Assembly: GCA_964414835.1 (NCBI GenBank) | Contig: CAYPWY010000032.1 | Coordinates: 1 to 23,581, forward strand | DNA: 23,581 nucleotides | Source of the DNA: Eshraghiella sp964414835 | Lineage (GTDB): Bacteria > Bacillota > Clostridia > Lachnospirales > Lachnospiraceae | Reading direction: 5' to 3' | In this document: in pieces, positions 15,499 through 23,531 of the stretch | Layout of the letters: the number at the start of each line of letters is the position of its first letter | How positions within the stretch are numbered: the first letter of the stretch is position 1 | Made by a program: the position numbers and the translations under genes | Notes under the pieces: model-generated | Databases searched by the model: none | Told to the model about the DNA's origin: nothing | Seen by the model: only the letters and a program-made list of their open reading frames with translations

Positions 15499-16374
15499 CT
15501 ATACAAAATACTGCAAAACAAGCAGGTTCACGCCGCCGGCAATCAGTGTTATTCCCCAGGCAGCCTTAATCATAACATCCCATTTAACTCTGGCGCTGAC
15601 ATTGTCTATAAATATCTCCAGAAGAAATACTATTACAAGTGCGGCTATTATCATTGGTATACACCAAATCGAATTGTATATAAAGAACAATGCCACAACA
15701 CCGTAAAGCAGAATATTTTCATACCAATGTGTCAGCTCCACCATTCCATACATTTTGCCTGACATATCCGTACTGACGCCCATAACAAGCTCCTGATGAG
15801 CATGATGTGATGTGCTCAGGTCAAAAGGTGACTTTCTAAACTTAATGGTCAATATCGCCACAAAACCCACAAACACTCCCGGAAGCTTTGCAATGGCAGG
15901 AAGTGATGAATGAATCACCTTGCTGACCTCAAAGGTTCCTGTTGCCATATATATACCTACCGCAACAATCAGCACCATAGGCTCATAGGCAAGCATCTGT
16001 AAAAGTTCCCTTTGGGCACCCATGGTCGCCACAGGGGAGTTTGTGCTGGCGCCTGCAAAAACGAAAAACATGGCTGCTGTTGTCAATGTAAGAAATACCA
16101 GCAAAATATCAAATCCGCCGAAAAACAATGCGCCTGTAATTACCATGGTCACAAGAAAACAGCACACATACACATACTGTGTCTTATTGACTATCATAGT
16201 CTCTTTTTTGAACAGCTTTCGCAAATCATAGAAAGGCTGCATAATTGAAGGTCCCTTCCTTCCCTGCATCCTTGCTGTCAGTTTTCTGTCCGTACCTGCT
16301 GCCAAACCGCCTATAAACGGTGCCGCAATTATGTACGCCACAATTCCGATAAGAGCTATTATTTTAGAATCCAT
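15499..16374 (-). CDS. echB: Ech hydrogenase membrane subunit B (NuoH-like)
   Basis: This 291-residue polytopic protein has about eight membrane helices. The cytoplasmic loop GRKGPSIMQPFYDLRKLFKKE (about 38-58) is the NuoH/HycD/EchB signature. A second loop, FRKSPFDLSTSHHAHQELV (about 179-197), contains the acidic residue region at the junction with the hydrophilic arm. It anchors the catalytic arm and takes part in proton or sodium translocation. The start codon shares one base with the echA stop (TAATG), so the two are coupled. Confidence 0.95.
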   Translation of the reverse strand: MDSKIIALIGIVAYIIAAPFIGGLAAGTDRKLTARMQGRKGPSIMQPFYDLRKLFKKETMIVNKTQYVYVCCFLVTMVITGALFFGGFDILLVFLTLTTAAMFFVFAGASTNSPVATMGAQRELLQMLAYEPMVLIVAVGIYMATGTFEVSKVIHSSLPAIAKLPGVFVGFVAILTIKFRKSPFDLSTSHHAHQELVMGVSTDMSGKMYGMVELTHWYENILLYGVVALFFIYNSIWCIPMIIAALVIVFLLEIFIDNVSARVKWDVMIKAAWGITLIAGGVNLLVLQYFV

Positions 16375-18281
16375 TATAATGCACCTCCTATCGTAATCAC
16401 CATTCCTACTATCAGCCCCGCAACAGCAATAACTGTAGCCGGTCTCAGAAACTTTCTCGGACCAAACAAGTCAAGCAGATACCAGTTGGCAAGATACATA
16501 TCTTTTTCCTTGCCAAAAGAATCCGTGAATTTACGTCCGTTATCAAGATTCACACCTGACATATACGCTGTGGTCACAGTAAGCTTGGACCTGCGTGACA
16601 CAAGCCATGACAGGAAAGGCACCACAAAAATAGCGGCAACCATAATTATCATGATTATCATATCCGTAAAGCTTAATACCTGCGGCACATCATATCCGTA
16701 CATACCGCTTAGCAGCGGCTGAACAAATGTTCTTGATATAATTGGATATAACAGGACAAGGCAAACCATAATTATTGCATGCCCAACAAGCGAAAACCAC
16801 TGACCCTTGGAGGTAGTATTTTTATGACGCTCTGTTTTTTCCGACCATGCAAGTATTTTCAAAAGCCACTTAGTCCAATAGAACATAGTTGTTGCACTTC
16901 CAAACGCCAGCAAAAGTACAAGTAAAATATTATCCGCATCAACGAATGCTTTAAGAGCCGCCCATTTTGATATAAGCATACCAAACGGAGCCAAAAACAT
17001 TCCCGCAATTCCGATTGTTATAACCACCGCATAGAACGGGTATCTCTTGATAAGTCCATGCATATTCTCTATATCTCTGCTGCCCGTTGCATTTTCCACA
17101 GCTCCCACCGCCTGGAACAGCAATGATTTGGATACTGCATGAAACATCATAAGAAAAATTGCCGCCCATACCGTTTCATCAGAACCAACTCCCGCACATG
17201 CCACAATAAGACCAAGGTTGGACACCGTGGAATATGCAAGTATTTTCTTGCCATCGCTGTGAATTATTGCTCTTATACTTGCAACAAAAAATGTAAATCC
17301 GCCGATAATCGCCACAGTGAAGCCCGCCGTTGTACCATGCATTGCCGGAGCAAGCCTTATAAGCACATACACACCCGCTTTCACCATTGTTGCACTATGC
17401 AGAAGTGCAGAGGTTGGGGTCGGTGCAACCATAGCTCCCATAAGCCACCTTGAAAAAGGCAGCTGAGCCGACTTGGTAAGTCCCGCAAACGCAAGAAGCA
17501 TAACAGGAATAATCACAAGCCCGCTTTCAGAAGCGGCAAGCTGCCCAATGTTAATTATATCAAGCTTAATTACAGCATACGCTATTGCTATGGCAAATCC
17601 AAGTCCTCCAAGCAGATTCATCCATAAAGCATTGAATGAATTATGTACCGCTTCCTCATTTCCGGTATATCCGATAAGCAAAAATGAAGATACACTTGTA
17701 ATTTCCCAGAAAAAGTATATCCATATCAAATTACTTGAGAACACAAGTCCGAACATCGCTCCGAGAAATACAAACAACATACCGAAGAAAAATTTTCTTC
17801 TGTCTTTAAACTCCGTGTGATGTTTATGATAATCGTGCATATAGCCAACTGCATATATACAGATAAAAGAACCTACTATTCCTATCATCAGCACCATTAC
17901 AACAGTCAGTCTGTCGCAGAATATATGATTCATCTCAAAGCCCTCAGTATATCCCGACAACTCCAGCCATGCCATAAGACCTGTCTGCGCTATTGACAGA
18001 AGTGCTGCATAATATTTTCTGTACTTGACTGAAAGCCAGATGATTAAAATCATCAATAGAAACTCTCCAGCAAGCATTATTTTGTCGATAATTTCCGTAT
18101 GAGGAAGATATGACAGCGATTCACCGCCAGTCAGGAATTTAACGGAAAACCCAACCGCTCCCAGCATAATAATAACTGCCGCTGTATACACTATTGCCCT
18201 TCTGACCTTGTTGTTGCCGACACATGCCAAAACAGCAGCCATAACAAACGGAAAAACCACAAGTGATACTACCATTTCCAT
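16374..18281 (-). CDS. echA: Ech hydrogenase ion-translocating subunit A (NuoL/Mrp-like)
   Basis: This 635-residue antiporter-like subunit has about 14-16 helices. Conserved ion-path residues of the NuoL/M/N family are visible: Glu193 in FFWEITS, Lys270 in GLTKSAQLPF, and His295 and Lys301 in SALLHSATMVKAG. An extended C-terminus carries further hydrophobic segments. It couples ferredoxin-driven H2 formation to ion pumping. It is the first gene of the operon, with GGAAGG before the ATG and a near-consensus promoter at 18348-18376. Confidence 0.95.
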   Translation of the reverse strand: MEMVVSLVVFPFVMAAVLACVGNNKVRRAIVYTAAVIIMLGAVGFSVKFLTGGESLSYLPHTEIIDKIMLAGEFLLMILIIWLSVKYRKYYAALLSIAQTGLMAWLELSGYTEGFEMNHIFCDRLTVVMVLMIGIVGSFICIYAVGYMHDYHKHHTEFKDRRKFFFGMLFVFLGAMFGLVFSSNLIWIYFFWEITSVSSFLLIGYTGNEEAVHNSFNALWMNLLGGLGFAIAIAYAVIKLDIINIGQLAASESGLVIIPVMLLAFAGLTKSAQLPFSRWLMGAMVAPTPTSALLHSATMVKAGVYVLIRLAPAMHGTTAGFTVAIIGGFTFFVASIRAIIHSDGKKILAYSTVSNLGLIVACAGVGSDETVWAAIFLMMFHAVSKSLLFQAVGAVENATGSRDIENMHGLIKRYPFYAVVITIGIAGMFLAPFGMLISKWAALKAFVDADNILLVLLLAFGSATTMFYWTKWLLKILAWSEKTERHKNTTSKGQWFSLVGHAIIMVCLVLLYPIISRTFVQPLLSGMYGYDVPQVLSFTDMIIMIIMVAAIFVVPFLSWLVSRRSKLTVTTAYMSGVNLDNGRKFTDSFGKEKDMYLANWYLLDLFGPRKFLRPATVIAVAGLIVGMVITIGGAL

Positions 18282-18347
18282 AAAGCTAACCTTCCATTTA
18301 AATATTATACCGTACAGTTTTTATCAAAAAATTATACATCATTATTT

Positions 18348-18376
18348 AATATATTATTTTAATCGTCAATTGTCAA
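18348..18376 (-). promoter_or_regulatory. Sigma-A promoter of the ech-hyp operon
   Basis: The minus strand reads TTGACA (18376-18371), 17 bases, then TATATT (18353-18348). The start near 18341 leaves a leader of about 60 bases. The array of 23-bp repeats begins 7 bases upstream of the -35 box. Confidence 0.82.
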
Positions 18377-18383
18377 CAATAAT

Positions 18384-18509
18384 CTCGGCTCAAAATTATT
18401 AATATTCTTGATTCAAAATCATCTATATTCCCGATTCAAAATTATTAATATTTCCGATTCAAAATTATTAATATTTCCGATTCAAAATCATCAATATTCC
18501 CGATTTAAA
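18384..18509. repeat. 23-bp tandem array between echA and the ZIP gene
   Basis: There are five consecutive 23-bp units (18384, 18407, 18430, 18453, 18476) and an 11-bp partial unit from 18499. Units share GATTCAAAAT followed by TATTAATATT or close variants. Units 3 and 4 differ at one base, and the outer ones at a few. The array occupies roughly -42 to -168 of the ech promoter and lies about 60 bases behind the -35 box of the divergent ZIP promoter. There are no spacers, so it is not a CRISPR. A multi-site operator is plausible but unproven. Confidence 0.9.
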
Positions 18510-18567
18510 CTGGTTCCAAAGTAGAGAAACGGAGTAATTTGCATATACTAACAGCATAGTTTAAACA

Positions 18568-18596
18568 TTGACTGTTTTTTTACACTGTGATAGTAT
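18568..18596 (+). promoter_or_regulatory. Sigma-A promoter of the ZIP transporter
   Basis: TTGACT (18568-18573), a 17-base spacer with a seven-base T-run, then TAGTAT (18591-18596). The start near 18603 gives a leader of about 36 bases. Confidence 0.75.
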
Positions 18597-18638
18597 CAAG
18601 TTGAATTTTTTAGTTGTTATTGACCGAAAGGAGACATT

Positions 18639-19415
18639 ATGTATACAGCACTTGGTTTATTAATTCCGTTTGCGGGAACATCCCTTGGCGCAGCTATGGT
18701 TTTTCTTATGCGCAGCAAAATGAATTCCAAAGTTGAAAAAGCACTTTTAGGTTTTGCCTCAGGGGTTATGATAGCTGCCTCCATATGGTCGCTGTTAATT
18801 CCTGCCATTGAAATGTCCTCAGAAAAAAGAACTCCTGCATGGTTTGCTGCTTCTGTGGGTTTCCTGCTTGGCATAGCTTTTCTTCTTATATTAGATACAC
18901 TTATCCCTCACCTGCACCTTAACAGTGACAAGCCCGAAGGACTGAAATCCAATTTAAAAAAAACAACAATGCTTGTCTTTGCGGTCACGCTCCACAATAT
19001 TCCTGAGGGCATGGCTGTAGGCGTTGCTTTTGCAGGCGCCCTTGCCAGCCATACAGGTATAACGCTGACCAGTGCTTTTGCGCTTTCAATAGGAATTGCA
19101 ATACAGAATTTTCCTGAAGGTACAATTATCTCAATGCCGCTGAAATCAGAGGGAATGAACAAATCAAAGTCATTCCTGTACGGTGTACTTTCCGGTGTGG
19201 TTGAGCCTATCAGTGCATTAATCACCATTTTGCTTACCGGCATAGTTGTTCCGGTGCTTCCATATATCCTTGCATTTGCCGCAGGCGCTATGATGTATGT
19301 GGTTGTGGAAGAGCTTATTCCGGAATCACAATCCGGAAAACATTCCAATATAGGAACAATAGGTGTGGCGCTGGGATTTGTGGTAATGATGATACTTGAT
19401 GTAGCGTTAGGATAA
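18639..19415 (+). CDS. ZIP-family divalent metal transporter (ZupT/GufA-like)
   Basis: This 258-residue protein has about eight membrane helices. The two metal-binding helices are visible: HNIPEGMAVGVAFA (119-132) and NFPEGTIISMP (157-167). A third site helix carries VVVEELIPES (221-230). ZIP proteins import Zn2+, Fe2+, Mn2+ or sometimes Ni2+; the substrate cannot be set from the sequence. AAAGGAG precedes the ATG. It is the only plus-strand protein gene and diverges from the ech operon, sharing its 357-base regulatory region. A role in supplying metal for the hydrogenase is possible but only inferred. Confidence 0.9.
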   Translation: MYTALGLLIPFAGTSLGAAMVFLMRSKMNSKVEKALLGFASGVMIAASIWSLLIPAIEMSSEKRTPAWFAASVGFLLGIAFLLILDTLIPHLHLNSDKPEGLKSNLKKTTMLVFAVTLHNIPEGMAVGVAFAGALASHTGITLTSAFALSIGIAIQNFPEGTIISMPLKSEGMNKSKSFLYGVLSGVVEPISALITILLTGIVVPVLPYILAFAAGAMMYVVVEELIPESQSGKHSNIGTIGVALGFVVMMILDVALG

Positions 19416-19429
19416 ATTCAGTTTTCATA

Positions 19430-19464
19430 TTAAAAGGAGTGCAGCCCTATCAGAACTGCACTCC
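19430..19464 (-). terminator. Intrinsic terminator of the galactanase gene
   Basis: GGAGTGCAG (19436-19444) pairs with CTGCACTCC (19456-19464). On the minus strand the stem is followed by TTTTAATATG. It starts 27 bases after the galactanase stop. It also sits about 20 bases past the ZIP stop, so it may serve both convergent genes, though the T-run is only on the minus side. Confidence 0.8.
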
Positions 19465-19490
19465 CTATGATTACTTCATAATTAATCACA

Positions 19491-22400
19491 TCAAATCTTA
19501 TTTGCTCTTCTGCGTCTCCTTAATACATCAACACCTACTATTCCCATTGATGATGCTGTCAGAACGATAAACGGAAACATTCTGCGTTTATCGCCTGTAT
19601 TCACAGGAGTCACCGTCGTATCCGTATCAGAGTCATCTGCAGAAGCTGTATCCTTATATACAATTGCATATGTAGAAAAAGCATCTGTTTCAAATGTATA
19701 TTCACCTGTTGACGAATCATACACGCCCTCAATCAATGTCACTTCATCACTATGGAATCTTGCAATTGCATATGTTCTTCCTTCTGCACGCAATGACTCA
19801 GGAATTGTAACACACACTGTAATAGTACTATTAAGGTCCGTCAATTGTGTAGTTACACTGTTCACTATCTTCCATAAAGTCATGTCAAAATACATACCTA
19901 CGGAATATCCATACTCTTTTGCTTCTTCATCAATCTTTTGTATTTCTGCCGCAGCAGCAATTTCGTCAACAGCAGCAACCTTTAAGCTGACAATAACTTT
20001 GCCGTCTGCTAATTCCGCACTATCGACGATTCCTGCACTGACCAGTTCCTCGTCGCTAATATTGAGTTCTGCCTGCGGTGCACCCTCCTGAATCAATGTT
20101 GTAACGCGCAGTCCTGAATTATAGAGATACATGCAGTCGATGGTTCCCCATCCCTTGGCCTGTATGCCGATTGTCATCTTCAAATCCACCACCGTAGTCT
20201 CTTCAATCGTAAAGGATACGGAAGGAGTATGCCAATTATTCCAACCGGTCAAAGCTACTTCATCGCCTGCTGCAATGACGCTGCCGCTGTTGTGATCCAA
20301 AATACTCAATAAAACCGTATCGCCGACTTCACCCTGCGCCTTAAGCTCGAACGTATATTTCCCAGGCTCCAGCGTAATTCCTGCATTATCCTCTCCCAGA
20401 TAAATAACCTGACTTGTTCCTTCACTTGTTAAATACCAATGGAGACAGTAACTGCCGTCATATGGGGTTTCACCATCAATTCCTTTTCCTGTGGAATCAA
20501 GACCTGAGAAATTAGCTGAACCATTTTCAAAGCTCCAGTCGTCTCCAATCAGGTTCGTGTATTCCACCGTAAGGGTATACGTAGTTGATGCAGTAGTTTT
20601 TCCTGCATAGTCGCCTGAATCAACCGCCTCGGAAAACGTAACTGTACCGTTTACCACATAGGTGCCCGGTGCATTCACATTAATTTCACTGACATCCTTC
20701 GCATCCCACACAACGGCCTCTTCCTTCTCTCCGCTATTATATGTGACGGTAACGGTATCAGGCAACGTATATGCACCGCCTTCCGCAATAGTCTCTGTCG
20801 GGGAAGAAATGGCGTCGACAGAAGTTAAAACAGATATTGCGCCGGTTCTGACATATTTCCATACATTAATGCTGTAGAGTGCAGTTCCGTCAGCGGCAAA
20901 CAATGCCTGATTATCTACTGCGGAACCGCCATACCATACTCCTGCATCATCCGGATCATATGTGGCAGAATAACTGCTTGCCCAGCCGGAGCCGTATGTC
21001 TCCCACAAATCCTTGTTTTCCTCTACCTGCGCATCATATTCCGCTCCGCTCAAACCGGTAGTGTCTCCTACCGTAATCCATGCCGGCTCCCAGTAGCAAA
21101 CGCCCAAACCGCCTGCAGTACTAACTGCAGAGATAAGATCCCTCAGGTAATTTGCCTGACCCTGAACCGTGAACGGATACTGTGTCTCACACATCATATC
21201 GTCATTGCTGCCCTCACAGATTGTATTAGTATGTCCATCAGTATCATTCAAAGTATATGCATAACTGGTTTCCACCACCATAACATCCTTGTCGTATGTA
21301 TTCCGAACTGTCGAAAGCTGGCTTGTAAGATTGGCAAAAGTGCCATGCCATGACGGATAATAAGAGGTAGCCAGAACATCATAGTCTACTCCATTATCAC
21401 TCAGGATTTGTGCCCATGTAGTCATAGTTGACTTTTCCGGATTGGTCACATGAATTACAACTTTAATAGAAGAACCAAAGCTTCGGATTGCCTCAGCCCC
21501 GGCATTGAATAATGTACACATATTCGTTGTATTAGTCTCGCCAATAAATCCGCCGGTCGTCTCATTTCCCACCTGAACCATAGCAATATTCGCACCGGTA
21601 GCAGCAATTTTATTTAATGTATCTGTAATAAATGCTTTCAGAGCTTCCGCTTTCTGTGTTACCGTATAATTTTCCCATGCCTTAGGTGCCTGTTGTTTAC
21701 TTGGATCCGTCCAAAAGTCAGAACAATGGAAATCAAGCAGCATATCAAGCCCGGCTGCTGCACATCCATTTGCAATCTCAATTGCTGCGTTTACATCGTT
21801 ATTACCGCCGCCATAACCATTGTCGTTAGAATCAAACGGATTATTCCAAATGCGGACACGAACTGTTGTTACACCGCATTCAGCAAGGAATTTGCAGAAG
21901 TCCTTAATATTATTTATTTTATTTCCTTCAAAATCGTAATAAACGACACCACTTTCAAATTCTGAAATTACGGAAGAAATATCCACGCCCATAATAAAAT
22001 CATCTGAAAGACCGGAAACCTTCTCTACGTTGATTTCAGCTTCAACAGAGGTATCTTCCTCGTCACCACCAGCTTGAACTATAAAGGTAGTTGTATATTT
22101 AGCTAATACTGCCCAACTACTATCGTACAACTCTGTAACCAGATAATAGGTTCCTTCACTTGGTAATGTAACCGCTGTACTCAAACCATTCGCTGAAGAG
22201 ATGACTGCATCATCGTTACCGTCCCCATGACCGTTAGAATCCCAGTAATCAAGCCATGTGCTTATGTTTAATCCGGCTGCAGACAAATCGGTAATGCTCT
22301 GTCCATTGTTTTTAACAGTAATGTTTAAGGTAACGGTATCTCCTGCCTTGACAACGGTTGTACTTGAAGCAACGGTCACAGCATATCCTTCCGTGTTCTC

Positions 22401-23024
22401 TTCCTCTGTAGTATCTTCCTCATCTGTGGATGCTGCTAAAGTAGCATTATCTAAATCACAATAGCTGCTGTCTGCCAAAGTACCGGTCACACCTACAGTA
22501 ACCTGCGACTCTGACTCCAAAGTAAATGTAATAGCAGCCGTCTTCCATGCGTCCCATCCATCCAGTGCAATATTTGAGGATGCCAGTGTCGTACCATTAG
22601 AAACGGCTGTCAGCTTCAAATCACTGGAACTGCTGCCCTGATTCTCTCCGGCAGATTGTATGGTGGCAGTATAGGTTCCGGCACCCAGAGAAACAGTTTG
22701 TGTAGCAACAGCAGGCAAATCTCCGCTTCCAGTATAGTTTATCATATGTAAAAACAAGTTTGACCCATCTGATGCCCATTCATCATTCTTTACTTCATAT
22801 GCTCCCCATGTACTACCCTCACCCACGCTGACAGTCCAGTTCACTGGGTCGCCGTCATAATCAGCTCCTTCCGTGGTTTCAAAGTCACCATTGACAAAAT
22901 AATTCGTTTCATTTGCCGCCTGAACCACAAACGGTCCCCCCAGACCATTTGAAAGCGTCAGTCCAAGACACATTGCTGCCGTCAATAGGACTGCCACAAT
23001 ACGTTGTAACAACTTTCTTTTCAT
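19491..23024 (-). CDS. Surface-anchored arabinogalactan endo-1,4-beta-galactanase (GH53), multidomain
   Basis: The protein has 1177 residues. A signal peptide (1-37) has basic MKRK, then a hydrophobic core ending VQAANE. Residues about 40-198 form a beta-sandwich resembling galactan-binding CBM61. About 212-317 form a CARDB/Ig-like module. About 340-730 form the GH53 barrel with acid/base Glu488 (VGNET) and nucleophile Glu585 (VVETSYA). About 735-822 form a bacterial Ig-like domain, and 824-970 a second CBM61-like module that shares the SxxxGWxxWxT pattern with the first. A C-terminal beta domain ends near 1125. The tail has a Thr/Asp linker, VNTGD, a hydrophobic segment and RRRRR, as in a sortase signal. 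It should cut beta-1,4-galactan side chains of pectin at the cell surface. The start at 23024 follows GGAGG; 35 codons open upstream are rejected. Confidence 0.94.
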   Translation of the reverse strand: MKRKLLQRIVAVLLTAAMCLGLTLSNGLGGPFVVQAANETNYFVNGDFETTEGADYDGDPVNWTVSVGEGSTWGAYEVKNDEWASDGSNLFLHMINYTGSGDLPAVATQTVSLGAGTYTATIQSAGENQGSSSSDLKLTAVSNGTTLASSNIALDGWDAWKTAAITFTLESESQVTVGVTGTLADSSYCDLDNATLAASTDEEDTTEEENTEGYAVTVASSTTVVKAGDTVTLNITVKNNGQSITDLSAAGLNISTWLDYWDSNGHGDGNDDAVISSANGLSTAVTLPSEGTYYLVTELYDSSWAVLAKYTTTFIVQAGGDEEDTSVEAEINVEKVSGLSDDFIMGVDISSVISEFESGVVYYDFEGNKINNIKDFCKFLAECGVTTVRVRIWNNPFDSNDNGYGGGNNDVNAAIEIANGCAAAGLDMLLDFHCSDFWTDPSKQQAPKAWENYTVTQKAEALKAFITDTLNKIAATGANIAMVQVGNETTGGFIGETNTTNMCTLFNAGAEAIRSFGSSIKVVIHVTNPEKSTMTTWAQILSDNGVDYDVLATSYYPSWHGTFANLTSQLSTVRNTYDKDVMVVETSYAYTLNDTDGHTNTICEGSNDDMMCETQYPFTVQGQANYLRDLISAVSTAGGLGVCYWEPAWITVGDTTGLSGAEYDAQVEENKDLWETYGSGWASSYSATYDPDDAGVWYGGSAVDNQALFAADGTALYSINVWKYVRTGAISVLTSVDAISSPTETIAEGGAYTLPDTVTVTYNSGEKEEAVVWDAKDVSEINVNAPGTYVVNGTVTFSEAVDSGDYAGKTTASTTYTLTVEYTNLIGDDWSFENGSANFSGLDSTGKGIDGETPYDGSYCLHWYLTSEGTSQVIYLGEDNAGITLEPGKYTFELKAQGEVGDTVLLSILDHNSGSVIAAGDEVALTGWNNWHTPSVSFTIEETTVVDLKMTIGIQAKGWGTIDCMYLYNSGLRVTTLIQEGAPQAELNISDEELVSAGIVDSAELADGKVIVSLKVAAVDEIAAAAEIQKIDEEAKEYGYSVGMYFDMTLWKIVNSVTTQLTDLNSTITVCVTIPESLRAEGRTYAIARFHSDEVTLIEGVYDSSTGEYTFETDAFSTYAIVYKDTASADDSDTDTTVTPVNTGDKRRMFPFIVLTASSMGIVGVDVLRRRRRANKI

Positions 23025-23056
23025 AAAATTTTTACCTCCAATTATAATAATTTTTT

Positions 23057-23074
23057 TGCGCAATCGCTTGCGCA
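23057..23074 (-). promoter_or_regulatory. 5' stem-loop in the galactanase leader
   Basis: TGCGCAA-TCGC-TTGCGCA forms a perfect 7-bp GC-rich stem. It lies within about 10 bases of the predicted transcript start (near 23080) and is followed on the minus strand by seven A residues before GGAGG. A hairpin at the very 5' end often protects mRNA from decay. It is not a terminator in this direction because no T-run follows. Confidence 0.55.
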
Positions 23075-23086
23075 CCCCATATAGAT

Positions 23087-23116
23087 AGTTTAACATCCAA
23101 TCTGCTTTCCTGTCAA
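23087..23116 (-). promoter_or_regulatory. Promoter of the galactanase gene
   Basis: The minus strand reads TTGACA (23116-23111), an 18-base spacer, then TAAACT (23092-23087). A perfect -35 is combined with a weak -10, which suggests dependence on an activator. The second 23-bp array begins 11 bases upstream of the -35. Confidence 0.6.
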
Positions 23117-23127
23117 CCGTCATCACC

Positions 23128-23232
23128 ATAATAATTATTCATTTGTTACAGTAATAATTATTCATTTGTTACAGTAATAATTATTCATTTGTTACAGTAA
23201 TAATTATTCATTCGTTACAATAATAATTATTT
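23128..23232. repeat. 23-bp tandem array upstream of the galactanase gene
   Basis: There are four nearly identical 23-bp units (23128, 23151, 23174, 23197) and a 13-base partial unit from 23220. The core AATAATTATT is a perfect palindrome, followed by CATTTGTTACA. Units 1 and 4 each carry one change. The array has no spacers. The period and position equal those of the array at 18384, but the sequence differs. It probably holds regulator sites or is a promoter-proximal minisatellite. Confidence 0.9.
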
Positions 23233-23395
23233 GTCATACTTCGTATGTTATCATTCAAAAGCCACTGAAATATTATGGATAATCTTATGGGTAATTTTAG
23301 AACAATGATTTATATTATTATATAAGCCTCATATATCAAAAACATATTGACACAGGAAACATATACAAATCCAAATAACTCCCTGCAAGAGTAAG
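23233..23395. other. AT-rich intergenic stretch without a recognised gene
   Basis: No open frame with a ribosome binding site is seen. It contains a short hairpin CATAC-TTC-GTATG (23235-23247) and one copy of ACAGGAAACAT (23352-23362) that recurs in the stem at 23396. It separates the tRNA cluster from the galactanase regulatory region. Confidence 0.6.
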
Positions 23396-23427
23396 ACAGG
23401 AAACATTGATGATTCAATGTTTCCTGT
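23396..23427 (-). terminator. Long hairpin after tRNA-Leu, probable transcript end
   Basis: ACAGGAAACATTGA (23396-23409) pairs perfectly with TCAATGTTTCCTGT (23414-23427), a 14-bp stem with a four-base loop. It begins 13 bases after the tRNA-Leu 3' end. On the minus strand it is followed by CTTACTCTT, a poor T-run, and preceded by TTTTTT. It may act as a processing or end structure of the tRNA transcript rather than a classic terminator. Confidence 0.55.
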
Positions 23428-23440
23428 AAAAAATATATAA

Positions 23441-23526
23441 TGCCGGCGACCGGGGTCGAACCGGTACGGGTATTTCTACCCACGGGATTTTAAGTCCCGG
23501 GCGTCTGCCAATTCCGCCACGCCGGC
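23441..23526 (-). tRNA. tRNA-Leu(UAA)
   Basis: The reverse complement gives an 86-base class II tRNA. The acceptor GCCGGCG pairs with CGCCGGC, the anticodon loop CTTAAAA gives UAA, and the long variable arm is GTGGGTAGAAATACCCGT. The T loop is TTCGACC. The discriminator base is A, and CCA is not encoded. It follows tRNA-Val by 5 bases. Confidence 0.96.
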
Positions 23527-23531
23527 AAAAA

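Noticed and set aside
13597..16374. The echB-echE block as respiratory complex I (nuo) genes
   Set aside because: The large subunit keeps both CxxC nickel-ligand pairs and hyp genes follow. NuoE, NuoF and NuoG are missing.
23025..23129. A 35-codon upstream extension of the galactanase
   Set aside because: It runs through the predicted promoter -10, the leader stem-loop and the ribosome binding site. The signal peptide begins at the Met at 23024.
23128..23219. The AATAATTATT core of the galactanase array as Fur/PerR/Zur boxes
   Set aside because: One half resembles the ATAATnATTAT pattern, but the second half diverges and the region is too AT-rich for the match to mean much.
18384..23232. 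The 23-bp arrays as CRISPR arrays
   Set aside because: Units are directly adjacent with no unique spacers, and no cas genes are present.
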